A DNA stretch of 64,000 bases, taken from positions 4,650,001 through 4,714,000 of the forward strand of contig NZ_CP121464.1 in NCBI RefSeq assembly GCF_029690045.1, in the 5' to 3' direction. Both the position numbers and the translations under genes were made by a program. The notes beneath the pieces were generated by a model. The model made no database searches. It saw only the letters and a list, made by a program, of their open reading frames with translations, and was not told the DNA's origin. The stretch is from Janthinobacterium rivuli. GTDB lineage: Bacteria > Pseudomonadota > Gammaproteobacteria > Burkholderiales > Burkholderiaceae_D. This document shows, piece after piece, positions 18,400 to 26,796 of the stretch; the stretch's first letter is position 1; each line of letters starts with the position of its first letter.

Positions 18400-19296
18400 A
18401 TGCCATTACGCCGCTATTCCTCGCTGATTCCCTTGCTGGCCATCCTCGGCTCCGTCACCTGCCTGGGACTGGGCACCTCATGGGCCAAGCACAGCCTGTT
18501 TCCGCTGGTCGGCGCCCAAGGCACGACGGCCGTGCGCGTGGGCTTTTCCGCCCTGCTGCTGTTGCTGTTCTGGCGCCCGTGGCGCTGGCAGCTGAACCGC
18601 GCCGACCTGCGCACGGTGGCCCTGTACGGCGCCGCGCTGGGCTTGACCAACCTGTGCTTCTACATGGCCTTGCGCACGATCCCGTTCGGCATCGCCGTGG
18701 CGATCGAATTCTCCGGCCCGCTGGCCGTGGCCCTGCTGGCCTCGCGCCGCCCGCTCGACTTCGTCTGGGTGGCCCTGGCCGTGGCGGGACTGGCGCTGCT
18801 GCTGCCGCTCGGCCACGACGTCAGCAACCTCGATCCCACGGGCGTGCTGTTCGCCCTGGGCGCGGCCGTCTGCTGGGCCTCGTACATCGTCTTCGGCAAG
18901 CGCGCCAGCCATTTGCATGCGGGTCACTCCGTGTCGCTGGGCCTGACCATGGCCGCGCTGGTGGTCGTGCCCGTGGGCGTGATGCACAGCGGAGCCGCCC
19001 TGCTCTCGCCCGTCGTGCTGGGCGTGGGCCTGGGCGTGGCCCTCATTTCCAGCGCCATCCCGATCTCGCTGGAAATGGTGGCCCTGAAGCGGCTGACGCC
19101 GCAGGCGTTCGGCATCATGAGCAGCATGGAACCGGCCGTGGCCGCCATGTTGGCGTACATCCTGCTCGACGAGCGCCTCGGTGCCGGGCAATGGCTGGCG
19201 ATTGCCATGATCATGGCCGCGTCGATGGGCAGTTCGTACATGGCGCAGCGCCAGAGACGCGCTGCGCCGGTGCTCAGACCCGAATATAAATCGTGA
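18400..19296 (+). CDS. EamA/DMT transporter, RhtA-like amino-acid exporter
   Basis: Ten-helix inner-membrane protein of the drug/metabolite transporter superfamily, 298 residues, with two EamA repeats. Segments FYMALRTIPFGIAVAIEFSGPL and SSMEPAVAAMLAYILLDERL match RhtA, the threonine/homoserine exporter of E. coli. The divergent Lrp-type regulator supports an amino-acid substrate. The end of the gene overlaps the end of the convergent histidine kinase gene by 23 bases (19274-19296). Exact substrate is inference. Confidence 0.9.
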   Translation: MPLRRYSSLIPLLAILGSVTCLGLGTSWAKHSLFPLVGAQGTTAVRVGFSALLLLLFWRPWRWQLNRADLRTVALYGAALGLTNLCFYMALRTIPFGIAVAIEFSGPLAVALLASRRPLDFVWVALAVAGLALLLPLGHDVSNLDPTGVLFALGAAVCWASYIVFGKRASHLHAGHSVSLGLTMAALVVVPVGVMHSGAALLSPVVLGVGLGVALISSAIPISLEMVALKRLTPQAFGIMSSMEPAVAAMLAYILLDERLGAGQWLAIAMIMAASMGSSYMAQRQRRAAPVLRPEYKS

Positions 19297-20575
19297 AGCG
19301 GGCGCCGCCCAGCGGTGAGTCGTCGATGGCGATGGCGCCGCCGTGCAGCGCGACGGCCCTGGCGGCAATCGCCAGTCCCAGGCCGTGGCCGGCGGTCGCA
19401 TGGTCCTGTTCGCGGGCCAGCCGATAGAACGGGGCAAACACCTGTTCGCGCTGGCCGGCGGGAATGCCGGGGCCATCATCCTCGATCACAATACGCAGCG
19501 CATCGCCTTCGCGCACGGCCGACAGCGCGATGCGCGCGGTGGCATATTTGGCCGCGTTGCCAAGCAGGTTGCCGATGGCGCGCGCCAGCAGGCGGGGATC
19601 GCCGCGCAATTCGCCCAGGTCATCGGCGATGCCCGCTTCCACTTGCCGCGGCAGGACGGCCGCCATGCAATCGCGCAGCAAGGGCGCCACGGCAAACGGC
19701 TGGCGCGGCAAGGCTGGCGCGTGATCGAGCTGCATCAGGCCCAGCAATTCGTTGACCAGCGTTTTCAATTCCTCGACATCGGCGCCCATGGCGTCGACGC
19801 GTCGACGCAGGGCAGGGTCAAGTCCCCCATGCCGTTCGTCCAGCAGCGCCAGGCCGAATTCCAGCCGCGCGATCGGCGTGCGCAATTCGTGCGACACCGA
19901 CAGCAGCAAATGCCGGCGCGCTTCCAGCAGCGAGCCGATGCGCTCGGCCATCTCGTTGATGCGGCCAGCCAGCGGCGCGATGCTCGACGCGGGCTTGACC
20001 TGCGCCCGCGCCGCCAGGTCGCCCTGTCCGAAATCGTCGGCCATGCGCGACAGCGCGGCCAGGCTGCGCCCGTGCGCGCGCGTCCACCAGCCCAGCGGCA
20101 GCAGCAGGCACAGCGCGATGACCGCAAAGCGGATCGCCTCCATGCGCAGCGCCTGGCCAACGTCGATGGGCAGGTTTTGCGCGTGGAGCACATCGTCCTC
20201 GCTGCCGGCATAGCGTGCACCCGTGGCGTCCACGCGGCGATAGAAAGCCTTGCCGCCCACGTCCATCACGACGGCGCCCCGCAGCAGCTGCGCGCGCGCC
20301 TCGGTCGGCAGCGCCGGCAGCACGATGGACAGGGGCTGCAATTCCAGCGCGACGTCCGATACTTCGCGCACCTTGTTCAGGCGCGGCAGCCAGTCATCGG
20401 CGGGCGCCTGGTCGATGTACTGCTCCAGCAGGAATATCTGGCCGGCGGCCTGGTCGCGCGCGATGTGTTCGAGCGGATCGCCGAACAGGCGGCTGAAGGT
20501 GAAGTAAATGACGCAGCTGGCCAGCGCGATGGCCAGCACCACCAGCAGCGCGAAACGCCAGAAAAGACGGGTCAT
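19274..20575 (-). CDS. Sensor histidine kinase, RstB-like
   Basis: Membrane sensor of a two-component system, 433 residues. TM1 is at about 7-27, a periplasmic domain of about 120 residues follows, TM2 is at about 149-164, then HAMP, the dimerisation domain with phospho-acceptor His229 in SVSHELRTPIARLEF, and the ATPase domain with N box (AIGNLLGNAAKYA), G1 (EDDGPGIP), F box (FAPFYRL) and G2 (GHGLGLAIA). The start at 20575 overlaps the response-regulator stop as ATGA, so both are co-translated. Layout and adjacent envelope genes resemble RstAB of enterobacteria. The signal is unknown. Confidence 0.93.
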   Translation of the reverse strand: MTRLFWRFALLVVLAIALASCVIYFTFSRLFGDPLEHIARDQAAGQIFLLEQYIDQAPADDWLPRLNKVREVSDVALELQPLSIVLPALPTEARAQLLRGAVVMDVGGKAFYRRVDATGARYAGSEDDVLHAQNLPIDVGQALRMEAIRFAVIALCLLLPLGWWTRAHGRSLAALSRMADDFGQGDLAARAQVKPASSIAPLAGRINEMAERIGSLLEARRHLLLSVSHELRTPIARLEFGLALLDERHGGLDPALRRRVDAMGADVEELKTLVNELLGLMQLDHAPALPRQPFAVAPLLRDCMAAVLPRQVEAGIADDLGELRGDPRLLARAIGNLLGNAAKYATARIALSAVREGDALRIVIEDDGPGIPAGQREQVFAPFYRLAREQDHATAGHGLGLAIAARAVALHGGAIAIDDSPLGGARFTIYIRV

Positions 20576-21249
20576 TCCCAGGCGGAGGGCGTGAGCAGAT
20601 AGCCTTCGCCCCATACCGTCTTGATGCGTTCCGCGCCGCCGTCATCGAACTTGCGGCGCAAGCGCGAGATGCAGTTGTCGATGCTGCGATCGAGGCCATC
20701 GAACTCGATGCCGCGCATGCGCACGAGGATCTCGTTGCGCGACATGACCTTGCCAGCGGCGTCGGCCAGGATTGCGAACAACTTGAATTCAGCGCTGTTC
20801 ATGGCGATTTCCTGCCCGCGCCAGTGCACGGCGCGGTTTTCGCGCGACACGCGCAACTGGCCGATGACGATGTCGCTGCCGCCCGCCGCGCTGCCGCGCC
20901 GCTGCAGCGCGCGCAGGCGGGCCAGCAGCACGCGGGGCTGCACCGGCTTGCTCACGTAGTCGTCGGCGCCCTGCTCCAGGCCCGATACTTCGTCGAAGGT
21001 GTCTTCGCGCGCGGTGAGTATCAGGATGGGCACGGCGCTGAGCTGGCGCAGCTGGCGGCACACCACCAGGCCATCGACGCCGGGCAAGGTCAAGTCGAGT
21101 ATGACCAGGTCGGGCTGCAGGTCGCGAAAGCGCGCCACGGCCTGGTCGCCGCGCATCACCACGTCGACCGCATAGTCGTATTCATCGAGGTATTCCTTGA
21201 CCAGCGCGGCAAGCCGCGCATCGTCCTCCACCAGCATTACACGTTGCAT
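20572..21249 (-). CDS. OmpR-family response regulator, RstA-like
   Basis: DNA-binding response regulator, 225 residues. The receiver has the acidic pair E8-D9-D10, phospho-acceptor Asp52 in LVILDLTLPG, Thr79 and Lys101. The C-terminal winged helix spans about 130-225 (IAMNSAEFKLFAIL, RSIDNCISRLRRKF, KTVWGEGYLLTP). The start at 21249 is set by GGAGGGGCG just upstream. It is the first gene of the regulator-kinase operon and divergent from three envelope-protein genes. Four TACA repeats in the shared upstream region resemble RstA boxes, suggesting that it controls itself and the envelope genes. Confidence 0.94.
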   Translation of the reverse strand: MQRVMLVEDDARLAALVKEYLDEYDYAVDVVMRGDQAVARFRDLQPDLVILDLTLPGVDGLVVCRQLRQLSAVPILILTAREDTFDEVSGLEQGADDYVSKPVQPRVLLARLRALQRRGSAAGGSDIVIGQLRVSRENRAVHWRGQEIAMNSAEFKLFAILADAAGKVMSRNEILVRMRGIEFDGLDRSIDNCISRLRRKFDDGGAERIKTVWGEGYLLTPSAWE

Positions 21250-21323
21250 CGCCCCTCCGCGCCGCCATTTTGTCGCGTATTGTAGTGGAGCGCGGCGCAC
21301 AAGTGGCATATTCGACAATCAGG

Positions 21324-21361
21324 TACACATTTGTACACTTTCTATACAAATGCGGCCTACA
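21324..21361. promoter_or_regulatory. Four TACA repeats, candidate binding sites of the RstA-like regulator
   Basis: TACA occurs at 21324, 21334, 21345 and 21358, about one helical turn apart on the same strand. The first two form TACA-N6-TACA (TACACATTTGTACA), which is the skeleton of the E. coli RstA box TACATNTNGTTACA. The site lies between the divergent regulator start (21249) and the beta-barrel gene start (21452). Binding is inferred. Confidence 0.55.
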
Positions 21362-21451
21362 AATTAAGGACAATTCAAGGACAAACCTGGGCGGATTCCG
21401 GCACGAGGTTTGCTTAACATGGATAGCTCTTACCTCAACCGGAATCCGAAC

Positions 21452-22030
21452 ATGAAAAAAATTGTCTACAGCACCCTGTTTGCCATCGCCGCCACGTCGA
21501 CGGTCCATGCCGAAGGCCTGTACTTGGGCGCCAACGTCAGCCCTTCCAGCGATGGCAAGATCGAGCGTGCCGAGGGCGGCGCGACGGCGCGGCGCGGCCC
21601 CAGCAGCAAGGCGGTGCCCTTCGGCGTCTTTGCCGGCTACGAACTGACGCCGGCCTGGGCGCTGGAAGGCGGCTATCGCGCCAGCGGCGGCGCGACCAGC
21701 TTCGACCTCGATCCCGGCTACCAGCTCAAGGTACGCAATAGTGCCGCCTACATGGCGGCGCGCGGCACGTGGCGGCTGAACGACGACTGGTCGCTGTTCG
21801 GCAAGGCTGGCGTGGCGCGCAGCCATGCCGAATTCTCCATCGCAGGCAAGAACGCGCCGCCGGGCGAGTCGGCCAGCAAGACCGGCTTGTACCTGAGCGT
21901 GGGAGCCGCCTACCAGATCGGCAAGGACGTGGCGCTGCAGCTCGAATGGGAGCACGCCCCGAAAGTCAGATACGAAGGACTCAATAGCACGATGAACCGC
22001 CTGGCGCTCGGCGTGCGCTTCGGCTTTTAA
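21452..22030 (+). CDS. Small outer-membrane beta-barrel protein
   Basis: A 192-residue protein with a signal peptide (MKKIVYSTLFAIAATSTVHA, cut before EGLYLGAN). The mature sequence alternates hydrophobic and polar residues as in an eight-stranded OmpA/OmpW-like barrel (FAGYELTPAWALEGGYR, GTWRLNDDWSLFGKAG, LYLSVGAAYQIG) and ends in an aromatic residue (LALGVRFGF), as needed for BamA recognition. ATG at 21452 gives the proper signal peptide; the longer frame from 21410 does not. It is first in a three-gene unit with the MipA-like gene, 9 bases apart. Confidence 0.88.
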   Translation: MKKIVYSTLFAIAATSTVHAEGLYLGANVSPSSDGKIERAEGGATARRGPSSKAVPFGVFAGYELTPAWALEGGYRASGGATSFDLDPGYQLKVRNSAAYMAARGTWRLNDDWSLFGKAGVARSHAEFSIAGKNAPPGESASKTGLYLSVGAAYQIGKDVALQLEWEHAPKVRYEGLNSTMNRLALGVRFGF

Positions 22031-22039
22031 AAGGATGGC

Positions 22040-22840
22040 ATGAACAAGTTCGCTCCCCGTTTTTTTCCCTGTTTTTCTCCCCTGCTGTTGCTGCTGGCCG
22101 CCTGCGGCCCGGCGCTGGCCGAGGAAGCGAGCACCGGCACCAGCGCGCTGATGATGCCCGATGGGAGCAGGGATATGTACGTGGGAGCGGCGCTCACGGG
22201 CAGCTCGGCGGCGGACGATGGCGCATCGCGCGGCGCCGTCCTGCGCCCGCTGCTGCAGGTCCAGTGGAGCAACGGCCTGTTCGTTTCGGCCAGCGGCGTG
22301 GCGGGCATGCACCTGTCGGCCACGCCGGGCGTGGAATACGGCCCGTTGCTGGCCGCCAGCAATGCGCGCGCTCCGGAAGACAGCCGGCGCCTGCGCGGCA
22401 CGCGGCGGATCAAGGGCTCGCCCGACGTGGGCGGCTTCTACGGCTATTACCTGGGCGACCAGGCGCGCGTCACGGCTAACCTGATGCACGACACGAGCGC
22501 GCACGGCTGGCGCGGCCAGCTCGGCCTGCAAAAGACCCTGCCCTCGCTGGCGGCCCATCACACTGTGACCTTGTCGGCCGGCGTGTCCCTGGCCAGCGGC
22601 GCCGTGATGGACGAGCTGTACGCCGTCAGCGCGGCAGCCGGCGGCGCGCGCGACTACCGCCCGACCGGCGGTGTCGCGTCCGTCGACATGGGCGTCAACT
22701 GGAACTGGGCCCTGAGCAGCAAGTGGCTGCTCAACAGCGCCGTGACGGGCACGCGGCTGGGCAACGGACCGGCCCACAGTCCCTTCATCGAACGCCGTAA
22801 CGTCATCACCTGGTCGAGCGGCCTCGGTTACCGGTTTTAA
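22040..22840 (+). CDS. MipA/OmpV family outer-membrane protein
   Basis: A 266-residue outer-membrane protein. The N-terminal signal ends in LLAACGPALAEE, which could be read as a lipobox (Cys22) or as a signal peptidase I site after ALA. The mature part has the MipA/OmpV pattern: GVEYGPLLAAS, DVGGFYGYYLGDQARVTANL, and a C-terminal strand ITWSSGLGYRF ending in Phe. AAGGATGGC precedes the ATG. MipA of E. coli is a scaffold for murein enzymes; OmpV-like members are porins. Which applies here is unknown. It sits in the middle of the putative two-component-controlled cassette. Confidence 0.87.
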   Translation: MNKFAPRFFPCFSPLLLLLAACGPALAEEASTGTSALMMPDGSRDMYVGAALTGSSAADDGASRGAVLRPLLQVQWSNGLFVSASGVAGMHLSATPGVEYGPLLAASNARAPEDSRRLRGTRRIKGSPDVGGFYGYYLGDQARVTANLMHDTSAHGWRGQLGLQKTLPSLAAHHTVTLSAGVSLASGAVMDELYAVSAAAGGARDYRPTGGVASVDMGVNWNWALSSKWLLNSAVTGTRLGNGPAHSPFIERRNVITWSSGLGYRF

Positions 22841-22845
22841 GCTCC

Positions 22846-23526
22846 ATGCTCAGATCCCTGCTTCTCGCCCTGGCACTGCTGCCCGCGTTCGCCTGCGCGC
22901 AGGAAGCGGGCGACTGGATCGCCTACCGCGACGCCTACCGCCACATGATCTGGTTCGAAAAATACGGCAAGCCCAAGCAATTCCTGCAAAACCATCTGCG
23001 CCTGCGCCCGCGCGACGCCGGCGTGTCCACCGATGGCTTGCGCCTGACCTTGCACGGCAAGGGCGCGCAGCTGGCGCTGCCGCTCGATGCGCTGGGCCGG
23101 GCCGTCTTCCCGTTTTCCCGGGCCGCGTATGACGACAACGCGGAGCTGGCCTGGAACCGCAAGCCGGGCCAGATCACGTCAATCGCCTGGGTCTCCATCG
23201 TCACGCGGCCCGATGGCGTGTATGCGGCGGCCGACTTGCGCGCCGCCTGCGAACAGCTGCTCGCCTACCTGCGCTCGACGGGCGGAGCGAACGGCAAGCG
23301 CTGCGCCGGCGTGCAGTTTTCGTATGCGAGGATGGAAGCGGCGCAAGTGCGCTACCAGGGCGGCGATGGCGCGCCGGTCCCGCTGGCGGCGCAGGAAGGC
23401 CCCGCGTTTCCCGGCGACGCCGTGGCCGGTTTCCGCGTCTTCGCCTACCGTTTCAGCGCGCATCCGGACGCGGGGCAAGTCCTCACCAGCGCCACACCAC
23501 TGGCCATTGCCGCGCTGCTGGAATAA
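22846..23526 (+). CDS. Secreted hypothetical protein
   Basis: A 226-residue protein with a clear signal peptide (MLRSLLLALALLPAFACAQ). I do not recognise the mature domain; it begins with WIAYRDAYRHMIWFEKYG, has a pair of cysteines (C in AACEQLL and KRCAGVQF) that could form a disulfide, and ends without an aromatic residue, so it is probably periplasmic rather than a barrel. It starts 5 bases after the MipA-like gene and is surely co-transcribed with it. Function unknown; the context points to envelope maintenance or stress. Confidence 0.78.
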   Translation: MLRSLLLALALLPAFACAQEAGDWIAYRDAYRHMIWFEKYGKPKQFLQNHLRLRPRDAGVSTDGLRLTLHGKGAQLALPLDALGRAVFPFSRAAYDDNAELAWNRKPGQITSIAWVSIVTRPDGVYAAADLRAACEQLLAYLRSTGGANGKRCAGVQFSYARMEAAQVRYQGGDGAPVPLAAQEGPAFPGDAVAGFRVFAYRFSAHPDAGQVLTSATPLAIAALLE

Positions 23527-23528
23527 GC

Positions 23529-24701
23529 TCACCTCAGCCGCGCCGTGCGCCAGGCCAGCAGCGCCGCCAGCACGAGCAGCGCGGCGCTGGCCGTGAAGGT
23601 AGCGCGAAAGCCGTAGCCGTCGAGCAGGATGCCGCCCACGGTGGAACCGAAGCCGATGCACAGCTGGACGACGGCCACCATCAGGCCGCCACCGGCTTCG
23701 GCGTCATCAGGCAAGGTCTGCGCCAGCCACGACCACCAGCCCGTGGGCGCGGCCGTCGCCAGCAATCCCCATAGCCCCAGCAGCACGAAGACGGGCGCCA
23801 GCTCGTCGCCGAACGCCAGCAGGGCCAGCGCGATGGCGGCCATCAGCAAGGGGATGGCGACCAGCGTGCGGTACAGGCCACGCCGCAGCGCGACGCCGAT
23901 CAGCGCCGTGCCGATGAAGCCGGCCACGCCGATCGCCAGCAGCAGCATCGACAAGGTGGGCACGCCGACGCGCGTGACGTTTTCCAGGAACGGTCGCACA
24001 TAGGTAAACAGCACGAACTGCCCCATGAAGAACGCGCCGACGGCCAGCATGCCCAGGGCGACCTGGCGGCGTTCGAGCAGGCGCAAGACCTGGCCGGAAC
24101 GGGCCGAACGCGGCGCCGCCGGCATCGATGGCAGGCTGCACCACTGCCAGGCCAGCGCCAGCAGCGCCACCGGCGCCAGGCACAGGAAGGCGCCGCGCCA
24201 GCCGATGCTGGCGCCCAGATAGCTGCCCAGCGGCGCGGCCACCACAGTCGCCAGCGCATTGCCGCCGTTGAAGATGGCCAGCGCCCTGGGCACGCTGTGG
24301 CTGGGCACGAGGCGCATCGCCACGGCCACCGACATCGACCAGAATCCCCCCACCACAACGCCGATCAGCGCGCGCCCCGCCATGTACATCGCGTAGCTGG
24401 TGGCCAGCCCCACCACCAGCGCCGACACGCACATCAGGCCCGTCAACAGCAGCAGCAAGGTCTTGCGGTTCATCGATGCCGCCAGGGTAGCGATGGACAG
24501 GCTGGACAGCACGGCGAAGGCGCCCGAGATGGCAATGCCATAGCCAGCCAGGCCTTCGCTGACGCGCAAATCCGCCGCCATGGGCGTGAGCAGGCTGACC
24601 GGCATGAATTCGGAAGCGATCAGGGTGAACACGCACAGGGTCATGGCAAAGATGCCGCCCCAGAACGCGGGCGCCGCCGCCTCGCTGCGGACCGCGCTCA
24701 T
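23529..24701 (-). CDS. MFS exporter, DHA1 family
   Basis: Twelve-helix major facilitator, 390 residues. TM1 has LIASEFMPVSLLTPMAADL, loop 2-3 has ASMNRKTLL, and TM5 has VVAAPLGSYLGASIGWR, all typical of the DHA1 drug/metabolite efflux group. The start at 24701 overlaps the stop of the alpha/beta hydrolase gene as ATGA, so the two are an operon. A LysR-type gene is divergent from the hydrolase. The stop lies only 2 bases from the convergent hypothetical gene. Substrate unknown. Confidence 0.88.
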   Translation of the reverse strand: MSAVRSEAAAPAFWGGIFAMTLCVFTLIASEFMPVSLLTPMAADLRVSEGLAGYGIAISGAFAVLSSLSIATLAASMNRKTLLLLLTGLMCVSALVVGLATSYAMYMAGRALIGVVVGGFWSMSVAVAMRLVPSHSVPRALAIFNGGNALATVVAAPLGSYLGASIGWRGAFLCLAPVALLALAWQWCSLPSMPAAPRSARSGQVLRLLERRQVALGMLAVGAFFMGQFVLFTYVRPFLENVTRVGVPTLSMLLLAIGVAGFIGTALIGVALRRGLYRTLVAIPLLMAAIALALLAFGDELAPVFVLLGLWGLLATAAPTGWWSWLAQTLPDDAEAGGGLMVAVVQLCIGFGSTVGGILLDGYGFRATFTASAALLVLAALLAWRTARLR

Positions 24702-25804
24702 GCCGCCAGGGCGCGCTGGAAGAACGACGTCAGCTTGTCCCAGGGGATCAGGGGCACGCGGTCATACAGGTCGACGTGGCCGGCGCCGGCAACGTAATGC
24801 AGTTCCTTCGGCTCGGCGGCGCGCCGGTAGGCATCCTCGCTGAACTCCTTCGAGTGCGCCTGGTCGCCAGTGATGAACAGCAGCGGACGGGGCGAGATCG
24901 TCTCGATATCCATGAAGGGATAGAAATTCATGAACTTGACGTTGCTGCTCAGGGTGGGACGGGTGGCGCGTTCGGGCAGCTGACCGGCCGGGAGGTAGGC
25001 GCCGCGCGGCGTGCGGTAAAAGTCGTGGAATTCGCGTTCGATGGGGCCCGCGTTGGCGCTCAACTCGGGCAAGGTGCCGCTCGTGTACGCGGTGGCGCCG
25101 CCGGCAAACTCCACCTGGCGCTGGCGCGCGGCCGCGGCGATATAAGCCTGGCGCTGCGCCAGCGTTTGCGACTGGCGCAAGCCGTGGCGGCTGGCGCTGC
25201 CCATGTCGTACATGCTCACCGTGGCGACGGCCTTGATGCGCGGGTCGATCTTGGCCGCGCTGATGACAAAGCTGCCGCTGCCGCAAATGCCGATGGCGGC
25301 GATGCGTTCGCTGTCGACAAGCGCTTGTGCGCCGAGAAAATCGACGGCCGCGCTGAAATCCTCGGCGTAGATATCGGGCGAGACGGCGTTGCGCGGCCGC
25401 CCTTCGCTCTCGCCCCAGAACGACAGGTCCAGCGACAGGGCGACGAAGCCCTGCTCGGCCATTTTGGTCGCATACAGGTTCGCGCTTTGCTCCTTGACGG
25501 CGCCCATCGGGTGGCCAACGATGATGGCGGCGTGCCGGCGAGCGGGGTCCAGCTGCGTCGGCAGGAACAGATTGCCGGCAACCGTCATCTGGTACTGGTT
25601 CCGGAAGCGCACCGGCTGCACCTTCACCTTGCTGCTCTGGTAGAAATTGTCGGCGCCATCGGGCATGGCCGGCAAGGCCGGCGCGGCGGCGGCGAAAATG
25701 GGTGCGCCCAGGACGGACAGGACGCCCAGTGCCGCCATGCCCGTGCCGGCGGCCTTGACGAATTCGCGGCGGCCAGCGGTCGTTTTCATGCGTGTTGTCT
25801 TCAT
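24698..25804 (-). CDS. Secreted alpha/beta hydrolase (dienelactone-hydrolase-like), Tat signal
   Basis: A 368-residue hydrolase. The N-terminus has a twin-arginine signal (GRREFVKAAG plus a hydrophobic stretch to about residue 43), so it is exported folded. The alpha/beta fold shows the oxyanion region IIVGHPMGAVKEQ, the elbow IGICGSGSF with Cys in place of the usual Ser, a candidate acid Asp in LFITGDQAHS, and His in GAGHVDLYD. Start: AAAGGAG is 7 bases before ATG 25804 but only 1 base before ATG 25810, so 25804 is preferred. It forms an operon with the MFS gene and is divergent from a LysR gene. Substrate unknown. Confidence 0.87.
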   Translation of the reverse strand: MKTTRMKTTAGRREFVKAAGTGMAALGVLSVLGAPIFAAAAPALPAMPDGADNFYQSSKVKVQPVRFRNQYQMTVAGNLFLPTQLDPARRHAAIIVGHPMGAVKEQSANLYATKMAEQGFVALSLDLSFWGESEGRPRNAVSPDIYAEDFSAAVDFLGAQALVDSERIAAIGICGSGSFVISAAKIDPRIKAVATVSMYDMGSASRHGLRQSQTLAQRQAYIAAAARQRQVEFAGGATAYTSGTLPELSANAGPIEREFHDFYRTPRGAYLPAGQLPERATRPTLSSNVKFMNFYPFMDIETISPRPLLFITGDQAHSKEFSEDAYRRAAEPKELHYVAGAGHVDLYDRVPLIPWDKLTSFFQRALAA

Positions 25805-25902
25805 GCCCATGCTCCTTTAAAAGTCAGGGCACCATCTTGACGCAGGCAAGCTCTTTTGATTAGCGGGTACAATCTTGATGTAGTTATGAAAAAAATTCAG
25901 TA

Positions 25903-26796
25903 ATGAGCCAAAACAAAATCAACGATCTGCAAGCCTTCCTCGCCGTGGCGCGGGAGCGCAGCTTTACCAGGGCCGCCGCCAGGCTGGGCATCACCGCGTC
26001 CGCGCTCAGCCATACCATCCGCACCCTGGAAGAACGGCTGGGCGTGCGACTGCTGGCGCGCACCACGCGCAACGTGGCGCCCACCGATGCGGGCGAAAAG
26101 CTCATGCTGGCCATCGCGCCCCTGTTCGAGCAGATCGCCGCCGAGGTCGAGGCGCTGGGCGCGCTGCGCGACAAGCCCAGGGGCACCATCCGCGTCACCT
26201 GCACCGACGACCATATCGAATTGCTGCTGCGGCCCATGCTGGCCGGCTTCCTGCGCGACTATCCCGACATCAGCCTGGAACTGGTGGTCGACTACGGCTT
26301 TACGAATGTGGTCGAGCAGCGCTTCGACGCCGGCATCCGCCTGGGCGAAGCCATCAGCAAGGACATGATCGCCGTGCGCATCGGCCCAGACTGGCGCCTG
26401 GCCGTGGTAGGGTCGCCCGCCTATTTCGCGCGCCATGGTGCGCCCGCAACGCCGCATGCGCTGACGGAATACGCCTGCGTGAATATCCGCCACCGGCCCG
26501 CTGGCGCCATCTACGCGTGGGAATTCGAAAAGGATGGGCAAGCCTTTGCCGTCAAGGCAGAAGGCCAGCTGGTCTTCAACAGCATCATGCACGTGCTCAA
26601 TGCGGCGCTCGACGGCATCGGCCTGGCCTACGTGCCCGAGCCGCTGCTGGCGCCCTACCTGGCCGATGGCCGCCTGGTCGAAATCCTCGCCGACTGGTGC
26701 CCCACCTTCCAGGGCTACCACCTGTACTACCCGAACCGGCGCCAGGCCACGCCCGCATTTTCAGCCTTCGTGGAGGCGCTGCGCTACCGCGCCTGA
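25903..26796 (+). CDS. LysR family transcriptional regulator
   Basis: A 297-residue LysR-type regulator. The winged helix-turn-helix is at residues about 5-65 (INDLQAFLAVARERSFTRAAARLGITASALSHTIRTLEERLG); the co-inducer domain spans about 90-295. It is divergent from the hydrolase-MFS operon, with 98 bases between starts, the classic arrangement for a LysR regulator and its target. Its 3' end overlaps the convergent MFS gene by 13 bases. The inducer is unknown. Confidence 0.92.
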   Translation: MSQNKINDLQAFLAVARERSFTRAAARLGITASALSHTIRTLEERLGVRLLARTTRNVAPTDAGEKLMLAIAPLFEQIAAEVEALGALRDKPRGTIRVTCTDDHIELLLRPMLAGFLRDYPDISLELVVDYGFTNVVEQRFDAGIRLGEAISKDMIAVRIGPDWRLAVVGSPAYFARHGAPATPHALTEYACVNIRHRPAGAIYAWEFEKDGQAFAVKAEGQLVFNSIMHVLNAALDGIGLAYVPEPLLAPYLADGRLVEILADWCPTFQGYHLYYPNRRQATPAFSAFVEALRYRA

